NCBI GenBank assembly: GCA_023213315.1
Contig: JAKCPI010000309.1
Coordinates: 103,687-167,686, forward strand
Length of the DNA: 64,000 nucleotides
Source: Euborellia annulipes
Taxonomy: Eukaryota; Arthropoda; Insecta; Dermaptera; Anisolabididae
Reading direction: 5' to 3'
Shown here piece after piece: positions 44,390 to 56,695 of the stretch. Each line of letters starts with the position of its first letter. Position 1 is the first letter of the stretch. Position numbers and translations under genes: made by a program. A model generated the notes under the pieces. That model searched no databases. It worked only from the letters and a program-made list of their open reading frames with translations, and was not told where the DNA came from.

Positions 44390-44460
44390 GCAGGTTCCAA
44401 TCACCGGAGACGTTTCGGTTCTTTTTATCTAAGAACCATCTTCAATCTACACGAGGGGGG
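44390..44460 (-). ncRNA. Hammerhead-like motif L
   Basis: Minus strand: TTGAAGAT, seven-pair stem II GGTTCTT/AAGAACC, GAAACGTCTCCGG. C3 is U (U-G wobble with G8), cleavage triplet GTC kept; stem I is short. Confidence 0.5.
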
Positions 44461-44535
44461 GGGGGGCCAAAAAAAAAAAAAAAAATTAAAGAAAGGAAAG
44501 AAAAAAAGAGGGGGGGGGGGGGGGGAGGGGGGAGT
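44453..44535 (+). repeat. G- and A-homopolymer tract, G-quadruplex prone
   Basis: Two G runs of more than 10 and an A16 run (44469-44485). The 76-codon frame reads through homopolymers and is not a gene. Confidence 0.6.
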
Positions 44536-44727
44536 CCTTAGATCAGAAAAGTATATGCAATTGCACAGAGTTAGTTAGTGTTAACATTTGGCATATACAT
44601 TATTGTTTCGTTAATATTTTGATGACCTTTTTTTTCATTTAACTTTAACTTCCATTGTACAGTGAACAAGTAAAAAGGCAAAAGAGTTAGACTCGGGATT
44701 CCCAATCCACTGGCCTTCAAAATTTGC

Positions 44728-44790
44728 ATTTTTACTTTCTCTTACCCTATATATGAAATATATATAGAGAGAAAGTATTATATACTGTTT
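44728..44790 (+). repeat. R1 left terminus alone
   Basis: TTTACTTTCTCTTACCCTAT...ATATATAGAGAGAAAGTA, a self-complementary hairpin of about 50 bases. Similar solo termini occur at 60860. Confidence 0.6.
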
Positions 44791-45179
44791 TTTTATTTAT
44801 TTATTTTTTCAATTTCATTTGCTTTTAATTTTTAATATTTAAAAAATTATAAAAATAATATTGAAAAAGTTTGTGTCCATGGTCTCAATAAAAATATTAG
44901 ACCTAATTAAATATTGTCCTAGGGGGTAGTTGGTCCACCGCCCCAAAAATCTTTCTTTGATGAACGTCTCTTTGGGTCCCTTCAACGCCCAGCTCTCGCA
45001 TTCCTTAGAAACAAAAATTTTCACTCGATAGATAATTTTTTTCAATTAAATGATAAATGAAACAATTGAGGTGAAAAGGATTTGAGAAAAAGGAATTTTT
45101 ATTTTGACAGGACCATAAAATAAATAAACATAGAATCAATAAATGATGATTTCTTTGCTTTTACTTTTTTTTTTACTTT

Positions 45180-45375
45180 GTATTGGGGAATGAATTGGCT
45201 TTTCCCCATCAGCAGTCCCCCTCCCCCTCCTCCCCCTCGCCTTGAGTTAATTCTTCAATTTAGGGCAGGAGGGGAGAAATATATAAATGTCAGAGATGAC
45301 AACATAATTTTGGACAAGAAAATTGCCAGAGATGCTGCTGCTGCTGCTGGATCGACCTCTGCTAGAGATGTCTAA
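45180..45375 (+). other. CCT and GCT repeat-bearing open stretch
   Basis: A 65-codon frame with poly-Pro (CCCCCTCC) and poly-Ala from a (GCT)5 run (45333-45347). No domain. Probably noncoding. Confidence 0.2.
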
Positions 45376-45599
45376 TCAATAAAGGCTAGGATCTCCCTTA
45401 GAGGATATTCAATTTCAGAAAAAGGATCTCCTCTCTATTGGCCCGCCAATTCCCCTTATAAATTTAACAATGGCGATTGACCTATCGAAACATTTCAAAT
45501 ATCTTTTTTTCTAATTGCTATTGATATTAATGAAATAATTTATTTCTTCAAAACATATAGGCATGTTTGAATTTTATAAGAATAGTCAACAAGTTGCAT

Positions 45600-45751
45600 G
45601 GCAGGAGACGATTTCAACGCGCAAACGCAAGGCGGACGTCAGACCAAACGCAATCAAAATGGGAAAAATTTTCCCAACAAAGATTTTAATGATGCTAGCG
45701 GCAAAAACAATTTCCACATCAAAAAACAATCCCTTCACAAAAAAAGTCGAC
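45600..45751 (+). pseudogene. Possible LINE endonuclease relic
   Basis: One frame reads AGDDFNAQTQGGRQTKRNQN, then GKNF and HIKKQSLHKKSRRYT before a stop. The order GDFNA...N.NG......F..K..H...YT resembles the exonuclease-endonuclease-phosphatase domain of non-LTR retrotransposons. Short, no RT nearby. The 75-codon frame 45563-45790 covers the same bases in another phase. Confidence 0.3.
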
Positions 45752-46085
45752 GGTACACATAATATTTCTGTAATGCTAGGAAATAAGTGAAGGGCTAGTT
45801 ATATTAATCTAAATACATTTTAAAAGAAGTTCCTGTATACATATGTCTGCAAACGCTTCTTTCAGCAATTTTTTTAGTGAATAATTTATATCGAAAGGCT
45901 TGACTAATTTAGTTGAATTTTTGCGGGGAACTCCCTAAAAAAATCAACTCAATCGATCAAGCCTTACTAAAGATATAAATTATTTATTTGGTGAAAGAAG
46001 TGTTTTCGGAAATAGGTTTGTAGAAATCTTTTTCATATAACTACCCCTTCATTTATTTTCCAGGAATACAGAAACACCATGTTCT
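45752..46085. repeat. Long imperfect inverted repeat
   Basis: Arms of about 150-170 bases, with TTATATCGAAAGGCTTGACT (45886-45905) opposite AAGCCTTACTAAAGATATAA (45959-45978), and AGTGAAGGGCTAGTTATA opposite TATAACTACCCCTTCAT. The left arm reaches into the LINE-like relic; the loop is GAATTTTTGCGGGGAACTCC. Confidence 0.6.
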
Positions 46086-49000
46086 GGTATAATATACAGA
46101 AACTCTGCTATTAGAAGGTTAATTTATATTAAATATTTTTATTGGTGATTTTCAAAGAACACCAGTACAACTTTTGGGCTGATTTTTATATATTTATTTT
46201 GTTAATTTAGATTCAGTCCATAATATCGGTACGATATTGGCCTCAGGTGAGGAATTTGCGCCAATAAAAAGATAAGATTGTCGACCTCAGGTTCTAGGTC
46301 AAGTAACACAGAGTTAAAACCCGGGAATCGGTAATGAAATGACCCAGGAATACCTTTTATTTGCATCATGTGAACTTTTAACAGTCATGCAAATAGAATT
46401 GTTGGCAAAAAGCCGCGCCTCCGGCCAAATATAGAGAGCAATTTAAGAGAAGCCACATTACGGGACTATTAATAAATTGGCAGATGAGGGTCGCAAAAGG
46501 GCTGCTGATTAGCTTTTGATTCGTTGTTATTAATCTAGGTAACCTGCATAGAAAAAAATAAATGAACCTATTTGAAGAGCTTATTAGTTTGAAGAAATTC
46601 TTTTAGAATAGCTTTATACAGAATTTGTAAAAAGTTCTTAAGCACAATGATGAAGTTCATTCACTTGATGCTTTCCTGAAAGCAAAGGAAGTGATTTTAA
46701 GTAGATATAAGGGGATAATTTCAGTAGATTTTGTGAAGTCTTTCTTCAGTGAATGACACGTTTTGGTCAGGAAAAAAAAGTCAAAAAAAATTCCATAAAA
46801 GAAAAAAAATTACATAAAAGGTATTATTTCCACTGGATTCACAAAAGCTTACCAAAATGAAATAAGATATTCTAATCTGGAAAATTTTAAATTCTCTAAG
46901 ACAATCTTATTAAAGCATAATTAATCAAGTGAGAAAATTTTGGCACTTAAAATGGTTTCTGTAAATATTTGGCAAATCTAGACATGAAGAAATAGTTTGG
47001 CCTTGAAAACTCAATTAGCGAATTATATATAGTGTTACATAAATTGGCTGAGATTAACTCTCACAAATTTCTGTTAGGAGAAGTAATATAATTCAAAATT
47101 AATATAATTCAAAACTAGAAATTAATTCATATTTTGCAATATTTTTTAAATAATTTTTCTTTTATTGGTCTATATTCATTTTTATGTTAAATAGTGAGAA
47201 CAAATAATAATTATGACGGTTTTAGTCCAAAAAAAAAAGTTTGAAAGAGAAAAAACTGAAAGTCGGCAGAGTTGTTTTTCAGATATGGTAAACAATATAA
47301 GCTTAATAAAAATCACTATCGGTGAGGGCTAATTTTAAAGGAGGGAAAAGGTTAAGGATTATTTTATATATTGTAGTATTTTGCACACTATATATAATAG
47401 TTTTAGTCTTAGGTATGTCAAGATAACTCAGAGAAAAACAGGACAATAAATTGACGAAAGAAAGAAAAAATGCACAAGAGCATCGAACAAATTGTTCAAC
47501 AATGAGAATGTAGCTTGCATTTAGTGCAACGAACTGTATTCGAAATCAAGATCAGGAGAAATGTGGCTACAGTACATGGAATGGAAACTGTGGGCACATT
47601 TAAAATGTACAGGACTGAACAAAAAAGCAAAATTGTTTATTTGTGAAATTTGCAATATAAAATAAAAAATTATTGATGATTAAGACAATGGTATATCATT
47701 TTATCCTTATATGTGTCTAAAATGATAGACTTACAAAAAAAATAAAAAATATGTAAATTGATTTTTTTACTTTCTTTTTTTCAACTACTAATATGTCATA
47801 GAAAAATGACTAAATCATATTTTAAGGCAAAATTTACATTAATCTACCTTTAAAAAAAGAAGTTATAAAGAAAATTGAAAATGGTATGTCATTTTGCCCG
47901 TATCTCCCCTACAATAAAACGAGGAATTATTCGGCCCGCAGGGAGCGATAAATTATTACCACAGTTAACAAGAATCAAAATCAAAAATTGTCTATTTTTA
48001 GTAAGGATATTTTTTCAGAATTTTTTTTATCTATTTTCCCTGAACTTAAGGCACATCACATATCTTTATTAAACTTTTTAATGGAGTGACAAAATATCAC
48101 CTCTAAATTTTAAAATTTATAGACACTTTGTTCTCTAATCACTAGTTTCATATGAACCTTTCTTTGTTTGATCTAATAATTTACGTTATCTGTTTTTAAA
48201 CCTAACTCGCCCCAGTATTATATCTGTACCTTGGAGTTTCCAAAAATCCCACTCGGGCTTAAGCAATCAATTGAAACAATATATACAGTATTTTAGGTTG
48301 TTTAATAAATTTCTAAATATTTAAAAAAAAATAAAATGAATTCTATTTTAGAAACTATTATCTGAAGAAGGTAGGCAAGGGAGGGGATAAAATTAGAGCG
48401 ATGATTTCATTCCCAGTTTCATATTCTAAATTTAATTAAAATTCCTTGGGATAGGTTGGCCTTGAGACTAGAAAAACGAAAATTTAATAAATTAACGAAA
48501 ATTTCTAGCTACTAAATTAAAATAAATGTTTACTATTTTTCAGCACATAATTAAAGTTTTTTTTTTTTTTGTTTTAATCATTATTATTTAGTAATAAAAT
48601 TAAAAAAACTTTTGCATTGTATTTATTTTCATATAAAAGTGATAATTAAAGGAGGTACGAGGTTTTTTTTTTTTAATTAATATAGACCCATCTTAAAGAT
48701 TAATTTTAAACTGTTAAGCTCTAGTTGAAAATTTATGGTTTAGTGAGATAAATTAAGTTAAAAAACAAGTTTATATGTTTTAATGTATTATTTATTAATA
48801 TCAAAAGTAAAACAAATACTGAATATGTATTACTTCTGAAGATGACACATTGTTGATACTGTACTAATAAATGACGTTAATACATTGAAACATATAACCT
48901 TGCATTTCGAATTAATTTACCTCATTATATCTTAAAGATATTGTAATTTATTAAATATTTAAAATTTTATACATCTAAACAAATTCAACACAAATCATTT

Positions 49001-49408
49001 TAATTAAAAATAACAATTTAAAGGCAAATCTTATGTTAAAATATTCACCAAAATTTTACAATAATTTTCCCAATTCTGTTCTTCAATTATTTTTTATACG
49101 AAATTTTGAATTAGCTATACAACTAAACATCACAAAAATATGCAGCAAATTTATTTTAATAATGAAATAAATATATTTATTTTATTTAACACATTTTCAT
49201 GTATATTTATTTTTGCTGATGGATCAAGTGAACTCTAACCCGGGACCTCACTAACAATAATTCAGAGGGCACTGAATAACTTTATTTATAAATTGTATAA
49301 ATTTAATGAAAATAAAATTTATTTAGAGTGGTCATTAATAATTTAATAATTTAATTCAATTTAATTTGAGATATATTAGGATCAAAAGTTATAAGCAAAT
49401 TTCTAATA
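46086..49408. other. Long stretch without supported gene or repeat end
   Basis: AT-rich. 46200-46540 is more balanced (GGTACGATATTGGCCTCAGG) and unassigned. 47870-48075 has a 65-codon frame (HFARISPTIKRGIIRP) without family match. 48830-48905 shares GAAACATATAACCTTG with element A flanks. Confidence 0.4.
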
Positions 49409-49761
49409 ATTGAAACCAGGGCAGGGAGACCCTCCGAGCGTGCCCGGGCCCTTTATGCTCCAACTTTAAAATTCTAATAAAAAATAATTTTCAAAGATAA
49501 AATTTCAATTAAAAAAATCATTTTCTTGAAATTTTTTTTTCTTAGGGGGCCCGCCCGGGCTCTTTAAGCTCACATTTTTAAATAACTTTTTTATTTAAAT
49601 CAATATTATAAGCTATGTATAACTGTGTCAAAAATTGTGTAAAAAATTGTTGGAATGAAGGCCACAATAGCCTTTTGCATTATTCAAAAAACTTATAGGT
49701 GGGGGGGGGGGGCTTATTATTATGTAGCCCCGGGGCCAGTCAAGTCTGTCTGCGGCCCTGC
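49409..49761. mobile_element. hAT-like element, ends only
   Basis: CAGGGCAGGGAGACC and the complement of CAGGGCCGCAGACAG, with GTGCCCGGGCCC and GCCCGCCCGGGC inside. No target duplication found. Confidence 0.4.
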
Positions 49762-50410
49762 AATGCAATAAATAAAAATCAGTAAACGCAAGTCATTACT
49801 TTATAAGTTTAGGCCTAATAGATAATGAGGGAGAATTTAAGAACAAGTTTACCCTCATAGACATGGGAAATTTCTAAAAATCCTTCTTTTATTATTGAAT
49901 GCTATTTACGCCTTTCAGAAACCAAACTGTTTATCGAATTACATTCTTTAAATTTTAGCCCTAAAAAGTGCTTAACTTGTTAAAATAAATTTATTTTATA
50001 ATTAGACACTGGTAAATGAAATTATTCTTTGCTACCTTTTAGAAAATATTTAGAAAAAAAAATAATATTGACCAGCCTCTCTAATCAACCAATATTCAAT
50101 AATTTTTTTCAATTGTAACACCCAACCAAAATAATCCAGGCCTATTGTTGCTTATTTATATTATCTACTTGACTAGAGTATGAAAATCTAAGTATCAATA
50201 AAGGATAGCAAATACATGTTTCTTATAATAAATAAATATTTCATATACAGTATAAATCTTATTTATATCTCTTGAGATTCAACTTATAGACTGAGATTCA
50301 AAGACAATATATCACTTTTAGTATAATGTGTTCTTTGCAATAAATATTTATTTCATACATATTAAATAAAATTTTAATTTTTGTTTGTTTGTTTTTTCTT
50401 TCTCTTACCT
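49762..50410. other. AT-rich, no feature seen
   Basis: No gene signal. Confidence 0.5.
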
Positions 50411-50414
50411 AAAA

Positions 50415-50760
50415 AATTAGGGGAATTTTTAATTATAGACCATATTTTGTATTAATTATTTATTAAAAATATAAATACTGTACAACGTTTCGAAGACGTT
50501 TCGACTGCTTATTTTATCAAGTACTGTACACTTGCTCCGACTCAAGTAAAAACTCAAAAAAAACGACTCAAGTAAAAAAGTAGTCAACTTGAGTCGGAGT
50601 AAGTGAACAATACTTGATAACGGCTGCAGAATAAGCAGTCGAAAAGTTGTACAGTATTTATATTTTTAATAAATAATTAATAAAAAAATGGGGCCTATAA
50701 TTAAAAATTCCCTTAATAATACTAATTCAATCCACAAAAGCTTTAATAAACACATTCGTG
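50415..50760. mobile_element. Element B9, rearranged palindrome
   Basis: Left arm with a duplicated CGTTTCGAAGACGTTTCGAC and a deletion; centre AAAAACGACTCAAGTAAAAA; right arm ATACTTGATAACGGCTGCAG...TCGAAAAGTTGTAC; then AATCCACAAAAGCTTTAATA, the outer boundary shared with B2 and B10. Confidence 0.65.
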
Positions 50761-50776
50761 ATATTTATATGTTAAT

Positions 50777-51414
50777 AAATATATACAGAGAAAGTATTGC
50801 AATCATATCAAAAATTCGACTTTAAGATTTTGTTGGAGATACATGTTTTGAGGTTCCCTGAGTTCAAAAAAGTTGGTCTCTCTGTGCATGTGTGTATGTG
50901 TGTCTGGGATCAAAATAAAGTATGAAGGAAATGAGCTACGAAGTTGGAATTTTATATTTAAGTTAGGTACGCCACAGAGGCGTGAAAATATGCTTTTGAA
51001 CAAAATCGGCCCAAAAGTACTGGTACTTTGATAATGTACTTTTTCAGTTTTTTTCGATTTTCTCAAAATTCGTTCTAAAAATTTTGATTAAAATTCATAA
51101 ATTAACTGTGGGTGAGATGGAAAAGAAACGAAAAAAAGGAATATTTTAGATGCTCTTTAAAATATATATTCTCATTTTGCTCTTGAAATATTTTGAAGCA
51201 CACTTTACTCTTGTACGTACTTCATAGGAAAGAATAGGAAGAAATGGTTGCCATGGTAACAAAATATAAATATAAAATATTTAATCTAATTAATAAACAT
51301 AAAATATAAATTTTTTTCATGTTTATAAATTTTACATCTTGAATTCTAATATATCAGAGGAAGTAAATATTTGTGACACAAAAAATCTGGTGTGACAAGT
51401 ACAGAGCACAACTC
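50777..51414 (+). repeat. R1 repeat, near full length
   Basis: From ACAGAGAAAGTATTGCAATC to AAAAAATCTGGTGTGACAAG. The palindromic terminus is cut. The 87-codon minus frame (50803-51066) is R1-derived. Confidence 0.7.
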
Positions 51415-52315
51415 AAGAAAATGTTTGCTATTTCATTTTCAGTAATTATACTTTTTTATAAAGAGAAACATGGCATAAATATAAGTTAAATTAAGGCCCT
51501 TAATTTCATTTTATAAAAAACTATAGCGATTTTTTTATATACCATACCTCCCCAAATTATCAAAAATAGTTTACTTTTTTCGATACGCATAATAACTAAG
51601 AAGATCTGGAATTATGATACTTCGTTCCAATTATTTTAACCATAGTGCATTATTCAAATAATAAATGAGAGATCAAAGAGATTATGTGATAATTTCCGGT
51701 CAAATTTAAATAAATAGAATGAAAGCATGGCGGGAAAGTGGTGGGAGAAATTTTGTATGCCTCCACGTTCTCTGAGCTGATCCGCTTAACAACTTTTACA
51801 TATAAAATATATTATTGATGGTGTCAACGCTTGCAGGGTTTGAAGGCACGTGGCCTAACTCCACGTGACTTTTAAGACGTCTTAATTTAGATACCCACCC
51901 ACACTTACTTTATATCACGATTTTTGAGAGTGACGAAATTAAAAAATAAAAATCACTCTAACAAAGATAAAATTAAGTCCCTGATGAAAGTCCAGCGCCT
52001 ATGGAATATGCAACCATTCGTTAATACACAGACAGTGTCAGAGAGCCCTTCTCGATATTTTCTATTTTCTATAACAAAACAGCCATAAACCTGTTCATAG
52101 GCGTAGGAATAGTACAGGTGTTTTTTTTTTTTTTTCAAAAGTAGCAAATCGACATCTGAGTTTTCATTTTAAAGCTATTGAAATAATAAAAAAATAATTA
52201 TATAAATGTATTTAGAAGAAATTTTTTTAATTTATTTATCTTTTGCTTAATTTTTTAAGGGAGATATAATCTTAGCTATAATTTAAGCCAAAATATTCAA
52301 TATATAGAATGCACT
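51415..52315. other. No supported gene
   Basis: AT-rich; 51725-51880 is GC-balanced, unassigned. The 64-codon frame at 51953-52147 (-) starts near a T tract. Confidence 0.4.
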
Positions 52316-52490
52316 TAGTTCACTTGAGTCGGAGCAAGTGTACAGTAGTTAAAAACGAATAAGCAGTCGAAACGTTGTACAGTATTTAAATTTTTAATAA
52401 ATTATTAAGACAAAATGTGGTCTATAATTAAAAACTCCCATAATAATAATAATAGAAGCCATAAAAGCTTTAATAAACACATTCGTGATA
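52316..52490 (+). mobile_element. Element B10, single arm
   Basis: TTCACTTGAGTCGGAGCAAG, AACGAATAAGCAGTCGAAAC, AAAAACTCCCATAATAATAA and CCATAAAAGCTTTAATAAAC. The ribozyme half is deleted. Confidence 0.65.
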
Positions 52491-52609
52491 AATACCTAAA
52501 AATTCAAAAACACCATAAAGAGCTATGATAAATTAATTATCAAAAAAGCAAAATTACTTCATTAAGTTTTTTAAAAAGATATCTGGATCAAAAGGGTTTG
52601 ATAATGTAT

Positions 52610-52770
52610 AAAATGCACGTAATGGTCTCTTAAAGGTTAGTTCACTTGAGCTGGAGCAAGTGTAAAATACTTGAAAACGAGTGCAAAATAAGCAGTCGAA
52701 ACGTTGTACAGTATTTATATTTTTAATAAATAATTAATACAAAATGTAAAAACTCCCATATTAATGATTT
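52610..52770 (+). mobile_element. Element B11, single arm
   Basis: AATGCACGTAATGGTCTC, TTAGTTCACTTGAGCTGGAG, AATACTTGAAAACGAGTGC...GCAGTCGAAACGTTGTAC, AAAAACTCCCAT. Confidence 0.65.
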
Positions 52771-53925
52771 TAACATTAAGGATAAAAAATCTGGAGTGAT
52801 TTTTTATCCATCCATAAGTTAGTATTTTTTTAATAGATTTTAATAAAATTAAATTTCTTTATAAAATTTTTTCGTCCAATTTTGCTTAGAGATCATTAAC
52901 CATTTGCTAAAAGCAGGTTAATTAATTAATTTGTTCGATTAAATATAAAAATACTTTAGATAATATTAAATATAGGAGTTTAAAAGTATATTGTACGGTA
53001 TATATTTATCTATTTGTTTATTTTATTAAAATCATTAAAAACTCTTAAATAGTTTAGAAAAGTTACACTTAAACTGGTTCAGCAGTTTAAACTCCATTAT
53101 ATTCGTTTGTTTGATCCTAAAGAGCTTCGCTCGTTAAGCTCAAAAAGGAAAATAAAAAAATTTGCATACAACTTTGTTTGTTTAAACCATCTTGTTTTAA
53201 TATTCTCAAAGCTTCGTCTTAATTTCATTTTCAAAGAAAGAGGGAAAAGTATCTAGAATCAATTTTGTTATTAATTCTTAAGCTATTCTCATATTGGACA
53301 GACTAATGGTAAGGAGTGGCCTCTAAATTTATTTCTTAAACAACTGAGGCATTTTAAATTTATTAGAAATTTTATTCACAGTAATTCGAATTCAGAAACT
53401 CCTGGAACAGACGTCCAGAGTCCAAATTAGACTTTTCAATTGGATAGAGTAGACACAATCTTAACGTTAAAACTATTTGAGATTTCAAATATTAATTGGG
53501 TACAATAAATTCGTAATGTGCTTGAATTTCTACGTTGATTTAATTTAACGAATTTTTAGTAAATTTGTTGACTTATAAATTAAAACCATCTGGCCGCTAT
53601 GCTGTAGGGGATTAAAGAAATTCTATGGGTTAAGATTTTTCTTAATTTAAGAAAAAAACTTTTTAATAAAATTTTAAATTAGAGTAAATTAACTAACTTT
53701 TCAGTTCAATGATTTTAAAACAAATTTTAAATAAAAATAAGAGAATTGACATGTAATAAAATTATTTTTTTTAATATTAAAATATATATAAATCTTTAAA
53801 TATTCTAATTTTTCTGTTGTCGGCTTTAACATGAGCACGAAATTAGAGCACTCAATACTTGCTTGAAAAGGCAGTCACTTGAGCGACATTACATTATCCG
53901 AAATAACCACGAAAAAAGAAATTTA
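52771..53925. other. AT-rich, no feature seen
   Basis: At about 53055-53140 GGTTCAGCAGTTTAAACTCC...GAGCTTCGCTCG is Helitron-like, without ends. Confidence 0.35.
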
Positions 53926-53927
53926 AA

Positions 53928-54010
53928 TCGATTAGCTCAGCTGGAAAAGTCATTATCCCTATCTTTTAGGACATAGATGCTGGGATGCTGGGAATTCTTC
54001 TGGCAGCTCA
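53928..54010 (+). repeat. tRNA-like fragment with perfect A box
   Basis: GATTAGCTCAGCTGGAAAAG (53929-53948) has the TAGCTCAGCTGG A box, but no matching B box or cloverleaf follows. Likely a decayed SINE or tRNA pseudogene. Confidence 0.4.
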
Positions 54011-54087
54011 CTGAGACAATGTTCGTAAATATTTTTTTTTTTTTTTAAGGAATTGTCTGATTTTTCTGATAGCATTTACGTATATGA

Positions 54088-54440
54088 CAACATTGGAAAA
54101 AATGAGAATATACATTTTAAAGAGTATGTAAAAAATAATTGATTTTTGAATTTTAATCAAAATCGTTGGAGCGAATTTTGAGAAAATCAAAAAAACTGAA
54201 AAAGTCCATCAGTAAAGTATTAGTACTTTTTAGCCGATTTTGTTTAAAAGCTTATTTTGAGTGTCTGGGAGGGTGCCTAACTTGAATATAAAATTTCAAT
54301 CAAGTAGCTCAATCATGCTTAAAATCGTTACACACAGACCGATTTGCTGGACCCACTTTTTTGGACTCAGGGGACCTCAAAACATGTATATCCATCAAAG
54401 TCTCGACATCGAATCTTGACATGATCGCAATAATATTCAA
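54088..54440 (-). repeat. R1 repeat fragment
   Basis: GAATATACATTTTAAAGAG to CGACATCGAATCTTGACATG; both termini missing. Confidence 0.65.
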
Positions 54441-54477
54441 TGAATAAACTCAATTCAGATTTGACTAGTCATAGATA

Positions 54478-54657
54478 TATTTAACAATTTATGAGTTAGT
54501 GGACCCGGGAACCGAACCCAGGATCTCCGGTCATTCTGGGGCATTGCTGTGCTACCCTTTCCGGTGGTCTGGTGCAAAGGGTACCACACCTATGCCTCCT
54601 GGGTCCATGGGACGTTTACCCCACCAACAAATAAATATACTCATAAATTGTTAAATA
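54478..54657. repeat. SINE S2 inverted pair
   Basis: TAACAATTTATGAG at 54481-54494 and its complement at 54639-54654 bracket two S2 pieces in opposite orientation. The minus half holds B box GGGTTCGGTTCCCGGG; the plus half CCTATGCCTCCTGGGTCC. A palindrome of SINEs, as for S1 at 38 kb. Confidence 0.6.
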
Positions 54658-54689
54658 AAAATCTTTTTATATAGATTATTTGACATTGT

Positions 54690-54800
54690 ACGACACTCTT
54701 GAACGTGAACCAGAGAAGTTCGTCGGTTCAACTCCGAGTCTGCCTCATTTTTTTCTATTTACGAATTTAAATCTGGTTAATAAATAAAAATAAAGTTTCA
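54690..54800 (+). repeat. tRNA-derived SINE fragment
   Basis: B box GGTTCAACTCCGAG (54724-54737) then TCTGCCTC, A/T tail TTAATAAATAAAAATAAAG. A box weak. Confidence 0.45.
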
Positions 54801-55539
54801 GGATAAAATACAATTTATTTATCCATTAGGCCTACGTGAAGATGAATAAATTCCATTAATAATAATAAAAACTCATTTAAAATATTTATTATTTAAGAAA
54901 TTAAGGTAAATATTATTTTATATCTATATGAAAGTAATAAAAAAGTGATAAAGATATGAGCCAACCTCTTTGTGGATTTGGGTTAAGCTTCTGATTTAAA
55001 GTAATCTCTTGGATAATGTTTACCGTAAAAGTGTTACCTAGATATAGTCGTAAATAATGTTAGTTATATATATAGGCTATATATTTAATTATGTGAGATG
55101 TATAAATTTATTAATTCATTAAGTAAATTTTTAAATTATTATTAATTAGAAATAACATTTAATAATTTTATTATATAGAAAAAATGAATTATCTAATAAG
55201 AGTATAACTTGCAGTAAATAAATTAAATTAAGACCATGTGACATCCTGTGTGAAATTTTAAATTTTATTTTGTCTCGATATTCATATGACTTAAAAGTAA
55301 AGTTTTCAGATTATACTTTGAGTCTGAATTAGGGACGTCATTTGAGAAGGAGCAGTGGGGCATTCGCTCCTTCCCAAGATTTTGAATTTTTAATTTATGT
55401 CGGTATTATCAGATCATTTATAAGCCTATATTTTTATGCTGTTATAAATGATATAATAATATTTATAAACTATTAATTAATGAAAAGATCAACGAAAATC
55501 AAACAAATACATGAGATTAAATATAGCCATACCATCCTG
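54801..55539. other. AT-rich, no gene
   Basis: A lone hAT-like start (TTAGGGACGTCATTTGAG at 55329) without partner. Confidence 0.4.
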
Positions 55540-55735
55540 CCATCTTTTGGCAAATTCTCGTAATAGATGAGCTTTTTGGCTAAATTTTTAAGACTCCTAA
55601 CGACATCTTATCGGCAAAAACATGCGAATAGGAGACAAACCTGTAGAGCCTTAAGGGTGCTGACCTTGCAAGATCTGGTTTAATGACGGTAATAATAATT
55701 TCTGAAAAAAATTCTTCGGCGGGCATTGCGGCTAG
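55540..55735 (+). mobile_element. Helitron 3' end, third copy
   Basis: GGCGGGCATTGCGG then CTAG (55732-55735) and T. The body (55560-55680) is GC-balanced. The hairpin stem is weaker than in the other copies. Confidence 0.45.
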
Positions 55736-56480
55736 TATATATATACTTTTTTTAGTTAGTCCGGTCTCTTAAAATCTTCTGCAAAATCCAATGATAGGAA
55801 AATTTTTAATAAAAAAATATTTATATAAAGAAGAAGATAATTAATCAAAAAAAAAAAAAGCCTTTTCAATGGTGACTGAGCAAACAATGGAGCTTTCTCT
55901 TGTTGCCATAGTTACCAATCGGTTGCCAAACAAACCAGAAAACTTACTCTTTTATATAATTTTATACAATTCTTTTGAAATAATCAAAGAATATAAAGGA
56001 GATTTAAGATACTTGTCGTAAAATTCAATTAAAAATTACTGGTATAAAATGTTCTTTTAATTAATACTCTATACTGTAGGGCATTGCCTTCGGTGAATCC
56101 CTCTTAAAGTATTTATTTATTCTTGAACAGATATGACTTTGTAAAAGCAGGAGTAAATTTTTTATTGAATTCAAAATTTGATGATTGTAAGTACCTAATA
56201 AATTAGGCTTTAGGGTTTTTTTAATGAATATCTATCTCTTCTGGGTAGGGAAGTGGGAAGTATTCTCTCCCATGGAAATGGAGATACGGGCTCACTTTGT
56301 GATGGCCAAAATGACTGCGAGACGAAATATTAAATCAATAATATCATTAATAGCAGGGTTTTCGAATAGAATTATATAAGGGGCATTCCACGCCAAATCG
56401 AACGATTTGAAAAATTTTAATTTTTGATTTCCTCCATTTTTAGGAAAATCGAAGTATGCATGACTTTCAGAAAATGACCC
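55736..56480. other. AT-rich, no gene; possible transposon end at 56383
   Basis: GGGGCATTCCACGCCAAATCG at 56381 resembles a DNA transposon terminus; opposite end not seen. Confidence 0.35.
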
Positions 56481-56695
56481 AAGAGTTGCGGGTTCGGATC
56501 CCAGGCAGTCCGATGATTTTATTTAACCCATTTGGCTACCAAATAGCTTAAATAAAAATGCCTGGACCCAGAACGGTCATCGTAAAAAGTCTTATATGGC
56601 CTAAGTTGCCGAAAAGACTGTGTGTATGTGTGTGTGAGTGTGAATAGGAAAAAAGTGTGAGTGTTTAAAAAAATAAATAAATAAATAAATATTTA
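56465..56695 (+). repeat. SINE S3, fuller copy
   Basis: B box GGGTTCGGATCCCAGG (56489-56504), middle ATGCCTGGACCCAGAACGG, CTTATATGGCCTAAGTTGCC, GAAAAGACTGTGTG, TGTGTGTGAGTGTGA, then A-rich (AAAT)n tail. Matches 14403-14525. A box not clear. Confidence 0.65.

Noticed and set aside
44348..44578. 76-codon + frame
   Set aside because: Reads through A and G homopolymers and a hammerhead-like element.
53928..54010. Functional tRNA gene
   Set aside because: A box is perfect but the B box and acceptor stem are missing.
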